A stretch of 64,000 nucleotides of DNA from Sipunculus nudus (GCA_026874595.1 CM049306.1:83354142-83418141), one strand, 5' to 3'; positions 10,995 to 24,160 are shown, counted from the stretch's first letter. Notes: generated from the sequence alone by a model not told the origin. Translations and numbers: made by a program.

Positions 10995-12383
10995 TCTTTT
11001 GAAAGTTCAGATTTTAAAAGATTAAATCCTTATGCATATATGCTGGGAAAATTAAATCAACATTGCCAAAGTTGGACAAAATTTAAGTTATTGATTTTTT
11101 ATTTATGCTAATAACTTGATAATTTGCAAAATTCAGATCTAATTTTGGGTAAACAATTGAATCTTGATTAAATAAAGTTATATTCCTGAAAAAAAGTCTC
11201 TAGGTTCAGCAATTCTCATGTTAGGTGAGTAAATATATTTCCTGATTTTTTTTAAAAATTGCATTATGTTTTGGCCCATAACTTCAAAATAATACCCAAT
11301 ACTGACCTAATTTTTGGTATGTTCATAGAAAATGTATAAAAGAATGTGAATACTAAATACGATCAAAAACAGATCAGTGGTTTTGATATTAGGCAGCCTT
11401 GAAGTGTAACAATGGCTTTTTTTTATGGAAAACGGAGTTTTTTTTCCTTAATATCTCGAAGTAACAAAGTCCTAATGACCCAATTTTCGGTATGGTAGGA
11501 GATTTTGGGGACATCTAAAATTATGTCAACAGCCTGGGGAGCATAGAGATGTGCACTGAATGACCTACAGTCATCAAAGTGGACTGCTTGACAATGTAAG
11601 GGAATACAACAAGAGCCTCCAAAAAAAATTCAATAACTAGCCTAATTTTGCAGCTTTTATTTTCAAATTTTAGATTTTAACAGATTAAATCCTTATGTAT
11701 ATATGGTGTGAAAATTAAATCCACAGTACTTACAGGAAAAAAACGTGCCATGGCCAAAGTTGGCCAAAATTTAAGGTACCAATTTTATATTTTTGCCAAT
11801 ATTTAAAAAAATTTAACAGATTTTGATCTAATTTTTGGTATACAATTAAATTTTGATTAATTAAAGTTGTATTAATAATTACTGGAAAAAGTCCCTACCT
11901 TTAACACTTTTGGTCTTAAGTGACCAAATATCTTCCTGATTTTTTTACAAAGTCCATTATGTTTGGGCCCATAACTTTTTTAAATTATATAATACTGACT
12001 TAATATCTGGCATGTACATAGGAACTATATAGAGGAATATTTATGGTAAATATGAAGAAAACCAGATGTGTGGTTTTGATATTAGGCAGTCCTGAAGTGT
12101 GAAAATAGATTTCTAATAAAAAATTGAGGTTTTTCCTTAATATCTCAAAGTCCTATTGACCCAATTTTTGGCATGGTAGGAGATTATGGGGACATCTAAC
12201 TGTATGCCGAAATTCAGATTCGTAGGTCCAACGGTGTCGAAACGTGCCAGTCTTACGGACGGACATCCAGACGGACAGACAGACAGACGGACGGACGGAC
12301 AGACGGACGGACAGACAGACGGACGGACGACGGACAATGGACCATGACTATAGCTCAGATGACTTATAGTCAGCTGAGCTAAA
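10995..12383 (-). mobile_element. Non-autonomous repeat with AGCTCAGCTGAC hairpin head and 660-680 bp internal dimer
   Basis: The right end holds a stem-loop: AGCTCAGATGACTTATAGTC meets AGCTGAGCT (12353-12379). A GACGGACGGACAGAC run lies inside it (12256-12337). The body consists of two diverged tandem halves, each with GATTAAATCCTTATG, GGTTTTGATATTAGGCAG and GACCCAATTTT-GGTAGGAGAT. The halves start near 11015 and 11675. No open frame. The same head occurs at 13088-13126, 52473 and 52733. Confidence 0.75.
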
Positions 12384-12439
12384 AATACAGGTGGCGCCAT
12401 CAGTCTTCAGGAATCAATGAATGAAACACTTTTTGTAAA

Positions 12440-13127
12440 TTATGCATGGAAAGAATCATGGCAATCAATGCATTAGTTATTGAGATAATGGAGCTTTTGT
12501 ATCCAATTTTTAATTATTCTGGGGGTATTTACGAGCCCCATTGCTTGGAGGATACAAGTCACATTGACATAATTTCTAGTTTCCAATCAGATTCTTTATG
12601 GACCTCCATGGGTTTTCAGTTAGAAATCTCTAGGTCCAGTGGTTACGATTTGTGCTCTGTACACAGATGGACAGACAGACAACAGAGAAAGAGTCTGATT
12701 GAATGAAGATGTTTTTCGCTTTGTGAAACACCTACAGCTAGGTTGCTGTGGTCAAGACCCCAGCCCTGTTCGCTCCTTAATCAAAGTTCTCAGAGCCAAC
12801 AGACACGATGCCACCTAGCCAAGCAGAAAGCCGTGAGAGACCACCACCGTTTTACCCACACCATTGACTTTACAGGAAAGCCACAGCACCCACAGCCACA
12901 AAGGCAGAAAAGCCTACATTCCCTTCACTGATCCCAGCAGCGAAGACCCAGCCATGCCATTCGAGAGCCGAACCCGATCTGCGAAAGATAGAGCTTCAAG
13001 ACAAAAGCCATTTTATACTTGCAGTTTCAGCCATTTAGACTGTATTAGCAATTTTTTCTACATAAGCCAACAGAGAAAGAGTGAACACTATAGCTCAGAA
13101 GAATTTCAGTCAGCTGAGCTAAAAAGT
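12440..13127 (-). mobile_element. Second copy of the AGCTCAGCTGAC-headed repeat, split by a 373-bp insert
   Basis: The hairpin head (CTATAGCTCAG...GTCAGCTGAGCT) is at 13090-13126 and the GGACAGACAGAC tail run at 12668-12680. The two are separated only because foreign sequence (12695-13067) sits between two copies of CAACAGAGAAAGAGT. Removing the insert and one copy restores the usual contiguous end of this repeat family. Confidence 0.7.
12695..13067. mobile_element. Unidentified 373-bp insert with a 15-bp target-site duplication
   Basis: A perfect 15-bp direct repeat, CAACAGAGAAAGAGT, lies at 12680-12694 and again at 13068-13082. The insert is clearly less AT-rich than its surroundings. It contains a roughly 190-bp stretch rich in CCACAGCACCCACAG-like text. 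A target duplication of this length is typical of LINE-driven retroposition. I see no poly-A tail and recognise no parent gene or SINE head. The 62- and 92-codon frames over it match nothing I know. Confidence 0.7.
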
Positions 13128-14019
13128 CATACCACACAATAACAGGATTTATCCTGATATTTTACCAAACCCACCAAAAAAATATGAAAGGTAAACGGTA
13201 AAATAGGATGGTGAACCCACTGCTGGGCTAAAATCAGGTGGGCTTAAAAAGGTCTGATGCATAAAAAGTATCAGCAGTTGTAAATCAAATCATGTGTGGG
13301 TTCATTAACCTGTTTCCTTTGAATCTGCTGTTTATGGGCTCAACACAGTTGACGGGCTTGTTATTGATTTGTGAAGGCCAGGTACAACTGATGCCAGTGT
13401 GTTTTCATGCCTCTGTGTTGCCATGGCTACAGTCATAACACAATCCTATTACCAGAATACAAGATAAGACCAGAACTTATTAAGTGTTAGTAGCAGAAAA
13501 ATCTATCATCTTCAAGGACCCATTAATAACTGATAGGATTATTTGATATTAACTTTAATGATTTTTATGAATGCCTTATAAATACCAAAATATATATTCT
13601 CAAGAAATCTGTATGGTTTCCATGGTGACAGCATATGGTTTTGCTGCAATGCTGCCATGAAGTCTACTTTTATTTATATAACAAAAGAAATATAACAAGA
13701 TCCTAAAGGGCAAATCAATGAACTATTTATAAGCTGAGGATTAACATATGCTTTCCATTTAACAAATCCTTCAGCTCTTGATGTTGTGACATTTTCCAAA
13801 GAACATCCAGAATAGCAAAAAAAAAAAACGACAAACACTCCCCCTGCTAAAAAGCTGCCAGGTACACCTTGACACTGTTACAGGTTTTGGCAGGTTAATA
13901 AACCCTCTGATTGTTTGAACACTCCTAGACACAAGTAACATGGCAAAAGGGCTGACAACCTACATAGTTTCTGAGTGAACTAGTTACTGTTTTTTGACGC
14001 ACCTGTGCCACACTGATCC

Positions 14020-14690
14020 TCAAATACACACTTGTGCTACTGTGTACCTCTCATACACACCTGTTTCACTGTGTACCTCTTATACACACCTGTTGCATTG
14101 TGGTACTGTGTATCTCTCAGACACACCTGTTGCATTGTGGTAATGTGTACCTCTCAGACACACCTGTGGAACTGTGTCCCACCCATACGTACCTGTGGCA
14201 CTGTGTACCACTAATACACACCTTTGGCACTGTGTTTCTCTCATACACACCTGTGGTACTGTGTATCTCTCATACACAACAGTGAAACTGTGCTTCTCTC
14301 ATACACATCTGTGGCACTAAGTTTCTCTCATTCACACATGTGGCACTATGTTTCTCTCATACACACCTGTGGCACTGTGTTCCTCTCATACACACCTGTG
14401 GCACTGTGTTCCTCTCATACATACCTGTGGCACTATGTTTCTCTCATACACACCTTTGGCACTGTGTTCCTCTCATACACACCTGTGTACTGTGTTCCTT
14501 TTATACACACCTGTAGCAGTATGTTTCTCTCACACACCTGTGGGACTGTGTTCATTTCATACACACCAGTTGCAGTATGTTTCTCTCATACACACCTGTG
14601 GCACAAGGTTTCTCTCATACACACCTGTGGCACTAAATACGTCTGATACAAACCTGTGGTGCTGTGAACCCCTTATACACACCAATATAA
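14020..14690. repeat. 29-bp minisatellite, about 23 units
   Basis: Tandem units with consensus CTGTGGCACTGTGTTCCTC followed by TCATACACAC, with point variants and a few short units. They cause long overlapping artefact frames (LSYTPVALCSSHTHL type) on the plus strand. Flanks 13128-14019 and 14691-16040 are AT-rich intron with nothing recognised. Confidence 0.95.
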
Positions 14691-16041
14691 GCATACCTCT
14701 CACAAGTTCATGTACTTCTTATTAAGGCAAGAAACTCATTATTCTTTCATGGACAATGGTAAGACATGGAAGAGCACATTTTAATATTTTATAAACTCTG
14801 TCAGTGTTAATAGTCTTACAGTGTGCTCAGTGTGCACCATATCAATCTCCCAAGCAGGTGTATCTCAGGGTTAATGACTGTTAATGTCTCTCTAGGGCAT
14901 GGAAGGTAAATCCAGGTGATCTAGGAACTATCAGGTGGTCCCTGCCAGGTGAATCTGAAAGCCTTGACACCTTAGGAATGTCAGTTAAGGATCAGATATA
15001 TACCTGACAACCTGTTACTCTCACATATATGCACACAGAGAGTTTTAGTTAGAACAAAACAGAACTACTTAGCAACCCCTCCCAACCCCTACCCCACAAC
15101 CACCACCATTTGTACAATTTTTGTAATCTAAACCAACGGGCTTTTTGTTTGATATTTAAAATCTTGGATGTCTGACTATAAAGTGAGAACCAATTTCTTA
15201 TATTTTTATCAATTAATGTTACACAAAGAAGACTGACTTTTTGCTTATTCAAATCAGAGAAGTGAGCTGCTTCTTAAGTTAGTATGTCAATTTTTTTCAA
15301 AGCAGACTTCCAGTGTGATCACTTACATGGTTCCGAGCTCTTTTTGTGCATGGGAAATAATAATATTTATTGCTGTGACATTTAATTGATTATATTTCCA
15401 TGACTGGTTGTCTTTCTTTATGTTTCATTAGTTGAGTATTCATGTTATTCATCATAAATGATTCATAATGCATGCACATGTGAAAGTCTGTCACAACACA
15501 CAGAATAAGGACACCTGAACATGAAGCAGAGACAACTGGAGCAACATCACATAATACGCATGATCACAATTCTCAATCCGATAAGTTAATAATAAAATCA
15601 AGTCTTTACAGAATTAATGACAATAATTAATTTGACTTTTGGTGTTTTAGGCCTTGATATTATCAATATAAAAGTCAGTCATTGATGTCAGAATGATAAC
15701 AGATCCTTTAAAATTAAAAATTTGCTGGACCCCACAGAATTCCACCTGACCCCGCATTGTTGTTTGTTCCAAGTTGTTATCTATTACTCTAAAGAAGAAA
15801 ACAAAACAATTGGCCCAGAGTAGTGGGAGTGTGCTACCAGTCTATGCAAATGAATTTTCATCATCATAGGTTATTAGTGTTAATTCCATATATGGAAATA
15901 TTCTATTTACTGTTCAAGCAATCTAACAGGAGGCATATTCTCCGTTAGGCATCACATGGGTAACGTTACAACTGTCAACAGACCTCTGGTGAGAGACAGT
16001 TGCTTGTCCTGAAGCTTTTGTAAGAGTAACATGAATAGTAA

Positions 16042-17737
16042 AAACTAGATGTGTCGGTACGACACGAATGCCCCCGCCTGGGGCAAATTAGAAACATTTG
16101 TTAAATTTTGTAAAATTTTTTTAAGTTCAGGAGGTGTTGTATGGTCAAAAGTAGGTCAAGAAGGGCAAAATGCAAACTCGATCTGTAACGGGTCATTATC
16201 AAGGAACACACCAAAAATCAGGCCAGGATGCAGGCACTGTGAAAAAAAGTCCATACATGTGCATTTTTCATAAAAAATTCTCTTTCATGAAATTTTCTAT
16301 GTTCAGGATCTGTCATATGGTAAAAAATAGGTTAACTGGGATGAAACGCGAACTTGACCTTTAAGTGGTCATTATGCGCCTACAGACCAAACATTGGGCC
16401 AGTATCTGTAAGCATTGTATTGCGAAACTAGAATATTAGCAAAAGCTGGTAATCAGTTATAAATTTAAATTGGAGAGGTATGTACCATGTTTTATAACAA
16501 TCCACCAAATGCTTCCTGAGAAATATCCCCCTAAGTTTTTTTTCTATACTAAGCTCTGTAACCTTGAAAAGTAGGTCAAGACCACCCATCTTTGAACCTG
16601 ACCAAGATTTTGTAAATATGATGCAAAAGCACTGAAGTAATGAAGTTCTTTAGTTGAATACCTTTGGAGATATCCTGCCAAAATTGAAAAATCCGATAAA
16701 ATTTCATTAAAAAATCAGAAATTGCAGGTGATGCCACCAAAATTGTGCAGAACGTACAGACCATCAGTCCCAATGATCATAGTAAGTTTTGTGAAAATCC
16801 ACACAATGGTTCCTGAGATATAAGCTTCTGAGTGTTTTTCTTTAATCAGCTCTTAAATGTAGAAAAATGGGTCAAGGTCACCCATCTTCGAACTTGACTG
16901 AGATTTTATCGATATTTATCTTCACTGATGAAATAAAATTCCAAAGGTGAATCCTTTTAGAGATATCCCGCTCACAAGGTAAAAAGTTAACAGATGCGGA
17001 ACGGACAGACAGACGGACGGACATCGACAGACAGATGGACAGATAGACGGACAGCTTGTGTGACGACAATAGCCCATCAGCCTATGAGCTGAGGGCTAAA
17101 AACGGCTGTACATGTACATTTGTCATAAAAATTAATTTTCATGAAATTTTCTATTTTTAGGAGCCGTAAAACAATCAAAAGTAGGTCAACCGGGACGAAA
17201 CGCAAACTCAATCTGTAACTGGTCATTATCTGCATACACACCAAAAATCAGGCCAATATCTGCAAGCATTGTGAAAAAAGTCCGTACAGGTGTATTTGTC
17301 ATGAAAATTTCTATTTTTCATGAAATTTTCTAAGTTAAGGAGCCATAAAACTGTCAAAAGTAGGTCAACCTGGACAAAACACAAACTTGATCTGTAACTG
17401 GTCATTATCTGCCCACACACCAAAAATCAGGCCAATATCTGCCGGCATTGCGAAAAAAAGTCTGTACATGTGTATTTGTCATGAAAATTTCTATTTTTCA
17501 TGAAATTTTCTAAGTTTAGGAGCCGTAAAACAGTCAAAAGTAGGTCAACCGGGATGAAACGCGAACTCGATCTGTAACTGGTCATTATCTGCCCACACAC
17601 CAAAAACCAGGCCAATATCTGCAGGCATTGCGAAAAAAAGTCCGTACAACTGTTTTATTTCGGAAGGACGGAAGGACGGAATGACGGACATGGGTAAAAC
17701 TATATGCCCCGGCCACTTTGTGGCGGGGGCATAAAAA
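16042..17737 (+). mobile_element. Family A non-autonomous element with terminal hairpins and 180-bp array
   Basis: The head is CTAGATGTGTCGGTACGACA, whose GTGTCG-GTA-CGACAC forms a hairpin (16051-16065), followed by CCCCCGCC. The tail is a stronger hairpin, TATGCCCCGGCCAC with GTGGCGGGGGCATA (17703-17733). Between them are about 180-bp tandem units, each with TCATGAAATTTTCTA, GTAGGTCAACC-GG and GGTCATTATCTGC. The last motif falls at 17223, 17403 and 17583, exactly 180 bp apart, with a degenerate first unit near 16250. It lies in prominin intron 1, is interrupted by a family B copy, and has no coding capacity. Confidence 0.85.
16427..17099 (+). mobile_element. Family B non-autonomous element, copy 1, nested in family A
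   Basis: Starts ACTAGAATATTAGCAAAAGC and ends GACGACAATAGCCCATCAGC followed by GAGCTGAGGGCTAA, with a GGACAGACAGACGGACGGAC run before the end. It splits one 180-bp unit of the surrounding family A element between GCATTGTATTGCGAAA and CGGCTGTACATG, so it arrived later than A. It shares its body with the copies at 22899-23636 and 59060-59655. Confidence 0.8.
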
Positions 17738-18923
17738 CGCCGGAAAAGAGGTCCAGTGTCTGGATAACATTAACCGGACCCAAGAAAAAACTACCTGCCA
17801 TTTCCAGGGGTCAGGTGTAAATTTTGCACCCTGTATACTAGTACTGACATCATATATAGAAGATTAAAAAAATCATCAATATTTAATTAAATGGATGTAA
17901 TGATCAGGTTTGTAACTTTTAAAATCAAGTTGGAGGGAACTTTAATTCATCTGATGTCAAACTGTCATCTCTCCTGGCACATTTAATAAGCAAAACATGA
18001 ACAAAAATCTACCACCAGGATCTCTCCCCTTACATTTTATGGGGAAAGGCTTGGTGATTCACCAGGATGTATTTATGGCTCACTGGTTACATGTCCATTT
18101 GTAAAAAAAATAATAGTATTGCATGGTGTTGCTGAATAGACAGGTAACAAAGGTCTCCCACAACCTTTGTTAGCTATTACCATAGTGTCACCACCTGTGG
18201 CCTAGCTGTATTCACTTATCTGATACCTCTGTTACGTGACTGGAATCCACAAGACCAATTATCTTTAGGGTTTTGTACATTGTACTGGTTTTCTAATATT
18301 GTCCATTTAACTAGCAAGCATACATATATATTGATATATGAAAGTAAAAATTTGTAGTAGGGATCAAGTCACAGAAAATATAACAATACAGTGAGAGTTT
18401 ACTGAAGAAATCACCAAAGCTTGTATACATGTCATGAATGTGGGTTTACTCCATGTAAATATTAATCATTTTTAACCTTGAAATTGATTTATAAAGATTA
18501 AGTGGTTTCAAACTATGTTTGCTGGATCCTGTCCCGGGAGATTCCATAGTTTTAGAAAAACTCAGGGACTTACATTGTTTGTAGTATGTATTAAGGTCAA
18601 AGGCCACAGCTGCAAACAATCTAAGTCAATGAGTTGAGAGTTTTACTAACATGGAGTGGATTAATTATTATGTTGTCACAATTCCTTCATGTCAGCATAC
18701 AAAGATGCAAACAAGAATTGAAATCAATAGTTTTGCACTGAGGGGACCTAAGCAGGAATTTCCACAAAAATATGTTACCCAAAATATGGTTATATAAATA
18801 ATCTGATCAACCCCTGTAAGGCTCCCTCCCTACAGGGGGAGGCTTATTAGTTCTGCCTGCAATGAACAAGTATTTTATACCCCAATTGCACTTGGATGAG
18901 AACAATAACAAAATTTACCTTTG

Positions 18924-18944
18924 CCCCCCCCCCCCCCCCCCCCC
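18924..18944. repeat. Poly-C tract
   Basis: A run of about 21 cytosines in prominin intron 1. Flanking 17738-19359 is otherwise unremarkable intron with nothing recognised. Confidence 0.9.
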
Positions 18945-19359
18945 GATGAACAATAGCTTAGCCACATACATGTACAGAATATGCTATAATGGAGTGCTGT
19001 TCTAGCTGTAACTGACATGGCACATTGTTTGTTACTTGTTACAAGGAATCTTTTATCTGTTTGACTTCAATTATGTATCCTGTCATGACTTCATGTCTAC
19101 GGAACAGGTAGCAATCAAATGCTTAAGCAAACATACAGGTAAATACTTTGCACACCTCCTACAATATTTGGCTATATAAATCTAGGTATCCTCATAGTAA
19201 AGTGGGTTCCTCTCTCTGAAACATGGGCTGGGACTCTCACATGTTAGGGGACCCCTTACTTAAACATTTTATTTGATTGTACTCCATTTCATGATCTTGT
19301 TTCAGTTATTAATGTCAAATATGATTTTAATATGAAGCAATATTACTATATAAGATATT

Positions 19360-19732
19360 TTGTTGAGAAAAAGTCTCTTGTGACCTGTGACCTCATTGAA
19401 TATGCATGAGTTTTGCTGGGAATCAAAATTAGTTGAGATATTGCATTGGTTTATACTTCAGTTGAGTTTCATCTTTATCCATTATATTTCTGGTAAGTTA
19501 TTGTGGAAAACCACAAAGAAGCCCGGTGACCTCTGACCTCATTAAATATATGGGTATATTTTCCCTGGAATCAAACTTTGTGATATAGATTATTGGTATT
19601 TAGAGTGAGTCACATGAAGTTCCATAAAAGCCCTTGTGAGTTATTGAGATGACATTGATAGTTAACTGATGGACATAAGGATGGATTGAGTGTATACCCT
19701 AATACAACCCGTCTGAGACAGGCGTATAAAAA
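19360..19732 (+). mobile_element. Short interspersed repeat with two 115-bp subunits
   Basis: Two subunits each contain GTGACCTSTGACCTCATT-A followed by a GGGAATCAAA-like segment (about 19378 and 19525). The element ends with GGATGGATTGAGTGTATACC and GTCTGAGACAGGCGTATAAA. No coding capacity. The following 19733-22898 is AT-rich intron with nothing recognised except a poly-G tract (22659-22678). Confidence 0.55.
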
Positions 19733-22700
19733 GTGACACTTAAAGTTAAAAAAAATGTGGAGTCCTTATATAAATATTTGCTTACCAAAAGTGAAGTGAT
19801 ACATGTGCAGCACTGCTGGTTTTGGAAATTTGGAGGCCCAAGCCTTACAAATGGCCCCTTCTGATGATGAGAAAAACTAGAACTCCTTTTGTTTTGAATG
19901 TGGAATATTTTTTAAATTATAGCACTGATAAAGGAGACTTTTAATATATTTTCTGCCTTTGATAGTACATAAAATGTATGGTATTGATAATTAAGTTCAC
20001 ACAGAATACCTGTATGGTTATGATCCAGCCTCTACACAGTTATTACAGTAACTGCATCTTTTTAGCTCTCTGGATATCATGATTTTAACATTGGCCAGTT
20101 CCCTAGAGGCCACATAATGCCTGGTGTACAGTATGTTGTTACTAATCAACTGATTAACATCATTTTGGATTAGTGTTTACACATAATATTTGGACAAATC
20201 TATATTGCTACAAATGAAATAAAGTATTACCCGTGTTCAATAATTTTTTATTTTTTTGTTAGCAGAGTACATGAACTACTTGATAATTAAAATCACATCT
20301 TTTTCATCTCTTTTTATGGACACAGAAGTTGAACAAATTTGCTTTAACTTAGACCCATTGAATCATCAGGGTTACTGCAAGTGTGATACATGTATCTTAA
20401 TTACCTGATGAAATGAGAAAATTTAAGGAATATTTTTCTAAAAATTCAGACTATCGATGGCAATTTCTCAAAGGACATTTTCTGGTATTTCTTGATATTA
20501 CAAGTGCTTAAACTTTACATCTACGATTATATAATTTGTTAAGGATTTTTTATTAATTACAATTTATCATTTCAAATATAAAATTGATTCTAATATAAAT
20601 ATGTTTTAATGAATTTTTAAAGAGTAATACTCCAACTGTATGATCCCTGCTGCATTTGTTAGAATTTTACATATGGGTATGTTCAAAATACTATGAACTA
20701 ACATGTTTGTACAAATTTCTTAACATTTTGTAACAGTATGCATGGAAATGTAGTTGTCATACTCATTTATTCTTCATAGGTAACTAAAATGTGTATGGTA
20801 CAGAGCAAATTGATTAAATACTTAAGAGAGCATATGAATAAACTGCTATACAAAACTTGTGTTCTCTGTGTTCTATAAAAGATAAATGAATTCTATTCAG
20901 GACATTCCCCTGCCTTTACAGTGTTTCAATGGGTTTCAAAGAAACTTTATCAATAGGCATTTAAATGAACATTGCACAGAGCCTGTAATGAGCAGAAATA
21001 CTGGTCTTAAACTAAAGCAAACCCATTTACTTGTTAGGTGCAAGTATCCACGTGAGCAAGCTTTGACATTAACATTCATCCTGTCACCCAGGGCAAGTAA
21101 ACATTGCTACTCAGTAGAAAGTCCGAGGAAAGATAAGCATGTGTGTGAATTAATACTCTACTAGCTGAAAAACAAGGTATACCAGGCTGTTTACCAGGGC
21201 TGGGGTGATGAATTAACTCATATGAGGAATGCTGGCTCAGTTGTTTTATTTTTCAATTTTAAAAAAATATAGATTTTCAGTGGGATATGTTCATAATAAG
21301 ATATGTAAAAAATTTGTTTGGCATTTATTTTGTAGTACTGTGGTTACAGCAAGAAATTCATATACAGGTACATTTTACCTTGAAGACCTGGTGAGTGATA
21401 ATCTTCACATTTGAGAACCGAAATGGGACCCAGGGCAATCAGGCTTTTGATAATCTTTGACTGGTTATTATTGTTGGACATATAAAGAATAGGTTGATGT
21501 AAGGGAGACATGAACAATTAATTTAATGATAGTTTTAAGGAAGGAAATTATTCCTGAAGCAAGATACAGAAATATGCATAATTTGTTAGTAGTAGAAGTG
21601 ACCTAAGTGGTGTCAGAACTGTTTTTTATTTGTCTAAGACCAATTTTGAGTCCTGGAAACCCCGCCCCCACCCCACACCCACCCCTTTTCCAGAATTAGG
21701 GACTTTGGACTGGGATTTGTCATTTACTCCCCTGGGCTGAAGCCCTCCTTTTTATAAAGCAAGAGTTATGTGTTTTTCACATTTACTGACCATGCACATG
21801 GGTCAGAGCCTGGGTCAAATGCCAGGCCAAACATGCTTAAATCCCTGACTGATAGCTTGGGTTATTCATCTGCACAATATAGTCCTGAAGCCTGTGCTGC
21901 ATTGGACCGCACAGGCAATCTGGTCTTTGCCAAAGGCTGTTCGGTTGTTTTCAAAAATTATCATTTGAACTTTAGATATGTAGAAATAGAACTCCTGTTT
22001 CAAATCTTCCTGTCTTTGTTAGGGTGTGGCTAGACTATATTCATAACTGTAGGCCTATATCTATGCATGAAAGGAAGCTAAAATCTTATAAACAAATCTA
22101 CTACTGGAGAATGAAAAAACACAAAACTTCCTTAATTATGTACCTTTCATGCATTATTGAACTTCTTCCTACATTATGAAAAGTTCTACCTAAAGAACAT
22201 GGATACTCTTGCAGCATGTGGATTAAGTTTAATATACATGTATGTTATATATATTTGGCAAACAATACATGGAAACATCATCACATCAGCTGTAAAAAGA
22301 GTTCTGATTTTCTTGGAAATCATTATTTTTAAAACCTCCCCATCCTATGGGGCTGATGAGTTTATTCTATACCTAAAAATTTTTTCAGAAAAACAAAAAT
22401 TGCAGGTGGGTCTAAGTACCGCTGAGTGCAAAATATTGATTTCTAATTTTTGAAAAAATTTTTTTCTTCTTTGGTCATTTTTGTTTGGTGCTACATCTCC
22501 AAAATGGATGATTTCCAAAAGCTATAATTTGGGCATAAAGTTGATCCTAGATTCAAAAATTGCAACTGGTATTTATTTTTTACCTTCACCTTAATATCCA
22601 AGGTTGTACACTCCATAGCATATTCCCCATTATTGCTCAGTTGTGGATGTGTTTCGTGGGGGGGGGGGGGGGGGGGGAGTTCCAGTGTTCACTTGGTGAT

Positions 22701-22898
22701 TACATACATCTAGTTTTGGTATACCTATTTCTAATATATTAAAAATTTTCATAAATTCAGGATAATGGGAAACAATGAATTTTAATTGAAACTGAAATAA
22801 CTAATTTTTTCAGAGGGGTTGAGAGCCAATAAGTTATGTCAGACTGGGTGTACACATGTTGAGTTAATTGTTCAAAACAAGTAAACACATATACATAT

Positions 22899-23636
22899 AA
22901 CTAGAATATCAGCAGAAGCTGACAAAAGCCCTCAGCCAAAACAACAGTGTTTAGAGGTGGTAACAGTAACAAGTACTAAATATCTGTTCTCACATGGATG
23001 TATATCTGTACATGTCTCAGTTATAAATTTAAAATGCAGAGGTATGTACCATGATTCATAACAATCCACCAAATGCTTCTTGAAAAATAAGCTTCTAAGT
23101 TTTATTCTATTATAAGCTCTGTGACCTTGAAAAGTAGGTAAAGGTCACCCATCTTCGAACATGAACGAGATTTTTGTCCATATACATCTTCATCAAAGAA
23201 ATAAAATTCCTATTGTGAATCCTTTTAGAGATATCCCGCTTACGAGGCCAAAGTTGAAAAATCCAAGAAAAATTCAATAAAAAATCAGAAATTGCAGGTG
23301 GCGCCCCCAAACTTGTGCAGCAGTTACAGACCATCAGTCCCTATGATCATAGTAAGTTTTGTGAAAATCCACCAAATGGTTCCTGAGTAATAAGCATCTA
23401 AGTGTTTTTCTATAATCAGCTCTAAAATGTAGAAAAAGAGGTCAAGGTCACCCATCTTCAAACTTGACCGAGATTTTGTCGATATACATCTTTACTGAGG
23501 GAAATAAAATTCTGACGGTGAATCCTTTTCAAGATATCCCGCTCACAAGGTAAAAGTTAACGGAGGCCGGACGGACAGACGGACGGACAGCTTGGGTGAC
23601 GACAATAGCCTATCAGCCTAAGGGCTGAGGGCTAAT
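22899..23636 (+). mobile_element. Family B non-autonomous element, copy 2 (most complete)
   Basis: Begins ACTAGAATATCAGCAGAAGC followed by TGACAAAAGCCCTCAGCC. It ends with GGACGGACAGACGGACGGAC, GACGACAATAGCCTATCAGC and GGGCTGAGGGCTAA. The head AGCCCTCAGCC is the reverse complement of the tail GGCTGAGGGCT, so the element has short subterminal inverted repeats. A poly-C tract (23651-23670) follows it. Confidence 0.85.
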
Positions 23637-23924
23637 AAAAGGTCAATTTTAGCCCCCCCCCCCCCCCCCCGATCAAAAATTTTTATTTTTATTTTATCTT
23701 TCAAGAACATAAATAATACAATTTATGTAGTGCTTTTACCTGTTTGGCAAAAAAATTATTTTCATGCTTTTCCCTGATCATATGACATTTTTATCAAAAT
23801 ATACCAAAAAAAAGGTAAAAAATAAAATACCGCCCGCCTGCACTAATTTCTGAAAAAAAAGTGCCTGAGAACCAAACCTTTTTTTTTTGCCTTATACCTG
23901 GAAATTTCTTTTTTTTGGTTTAAG

Positions 23925-24160
23925 TGTTCTAATGTATAATAAACTATGAATGAAATAATAAGTTTGAAAACTAGAGTGTATAATAAACTATAAATGAATT
24001 AAGTAGTTTAGAAACCATAATGTTCTTATGTATAATAAAGTACAATTCAATGAACAAAGATGTTTAGAAACTGCAGTGTTCTTGTGTATTATAAAGTACA
24101 ATTCAGTGAATAAAGATGTTTAGAACCTGCAGTGTTCTTGTGTATAATAAAGTATGATTA
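23925..24160. repeat. Tandem repeat, unit about 57-65 bp, four diverged copies
   Basis: Units share TGTTCTTGTGTATAATAAAG, TGAATAAAGATGTTTAGAA and CTGCAG. The last two units are nearly identical. Intronic. Confidence 0.75.

Noticed and set aside
14032-14725. Long plus-strand frames with SHTHLWHCVPLIHT-type repeats
   Set aside because: Artefacts of the 29-bp minisatellite; the unit is read in all three frames.
18924-18944. Poly-C and poly-G tracts (also 22659, 23651, 29299, 47735, 48019, 49783, 63789) as G-quadruplex regulators
   Set aside because: Pure homopolymers of this length are frequent in the window and prone to length errors; nothing ties them to a function.
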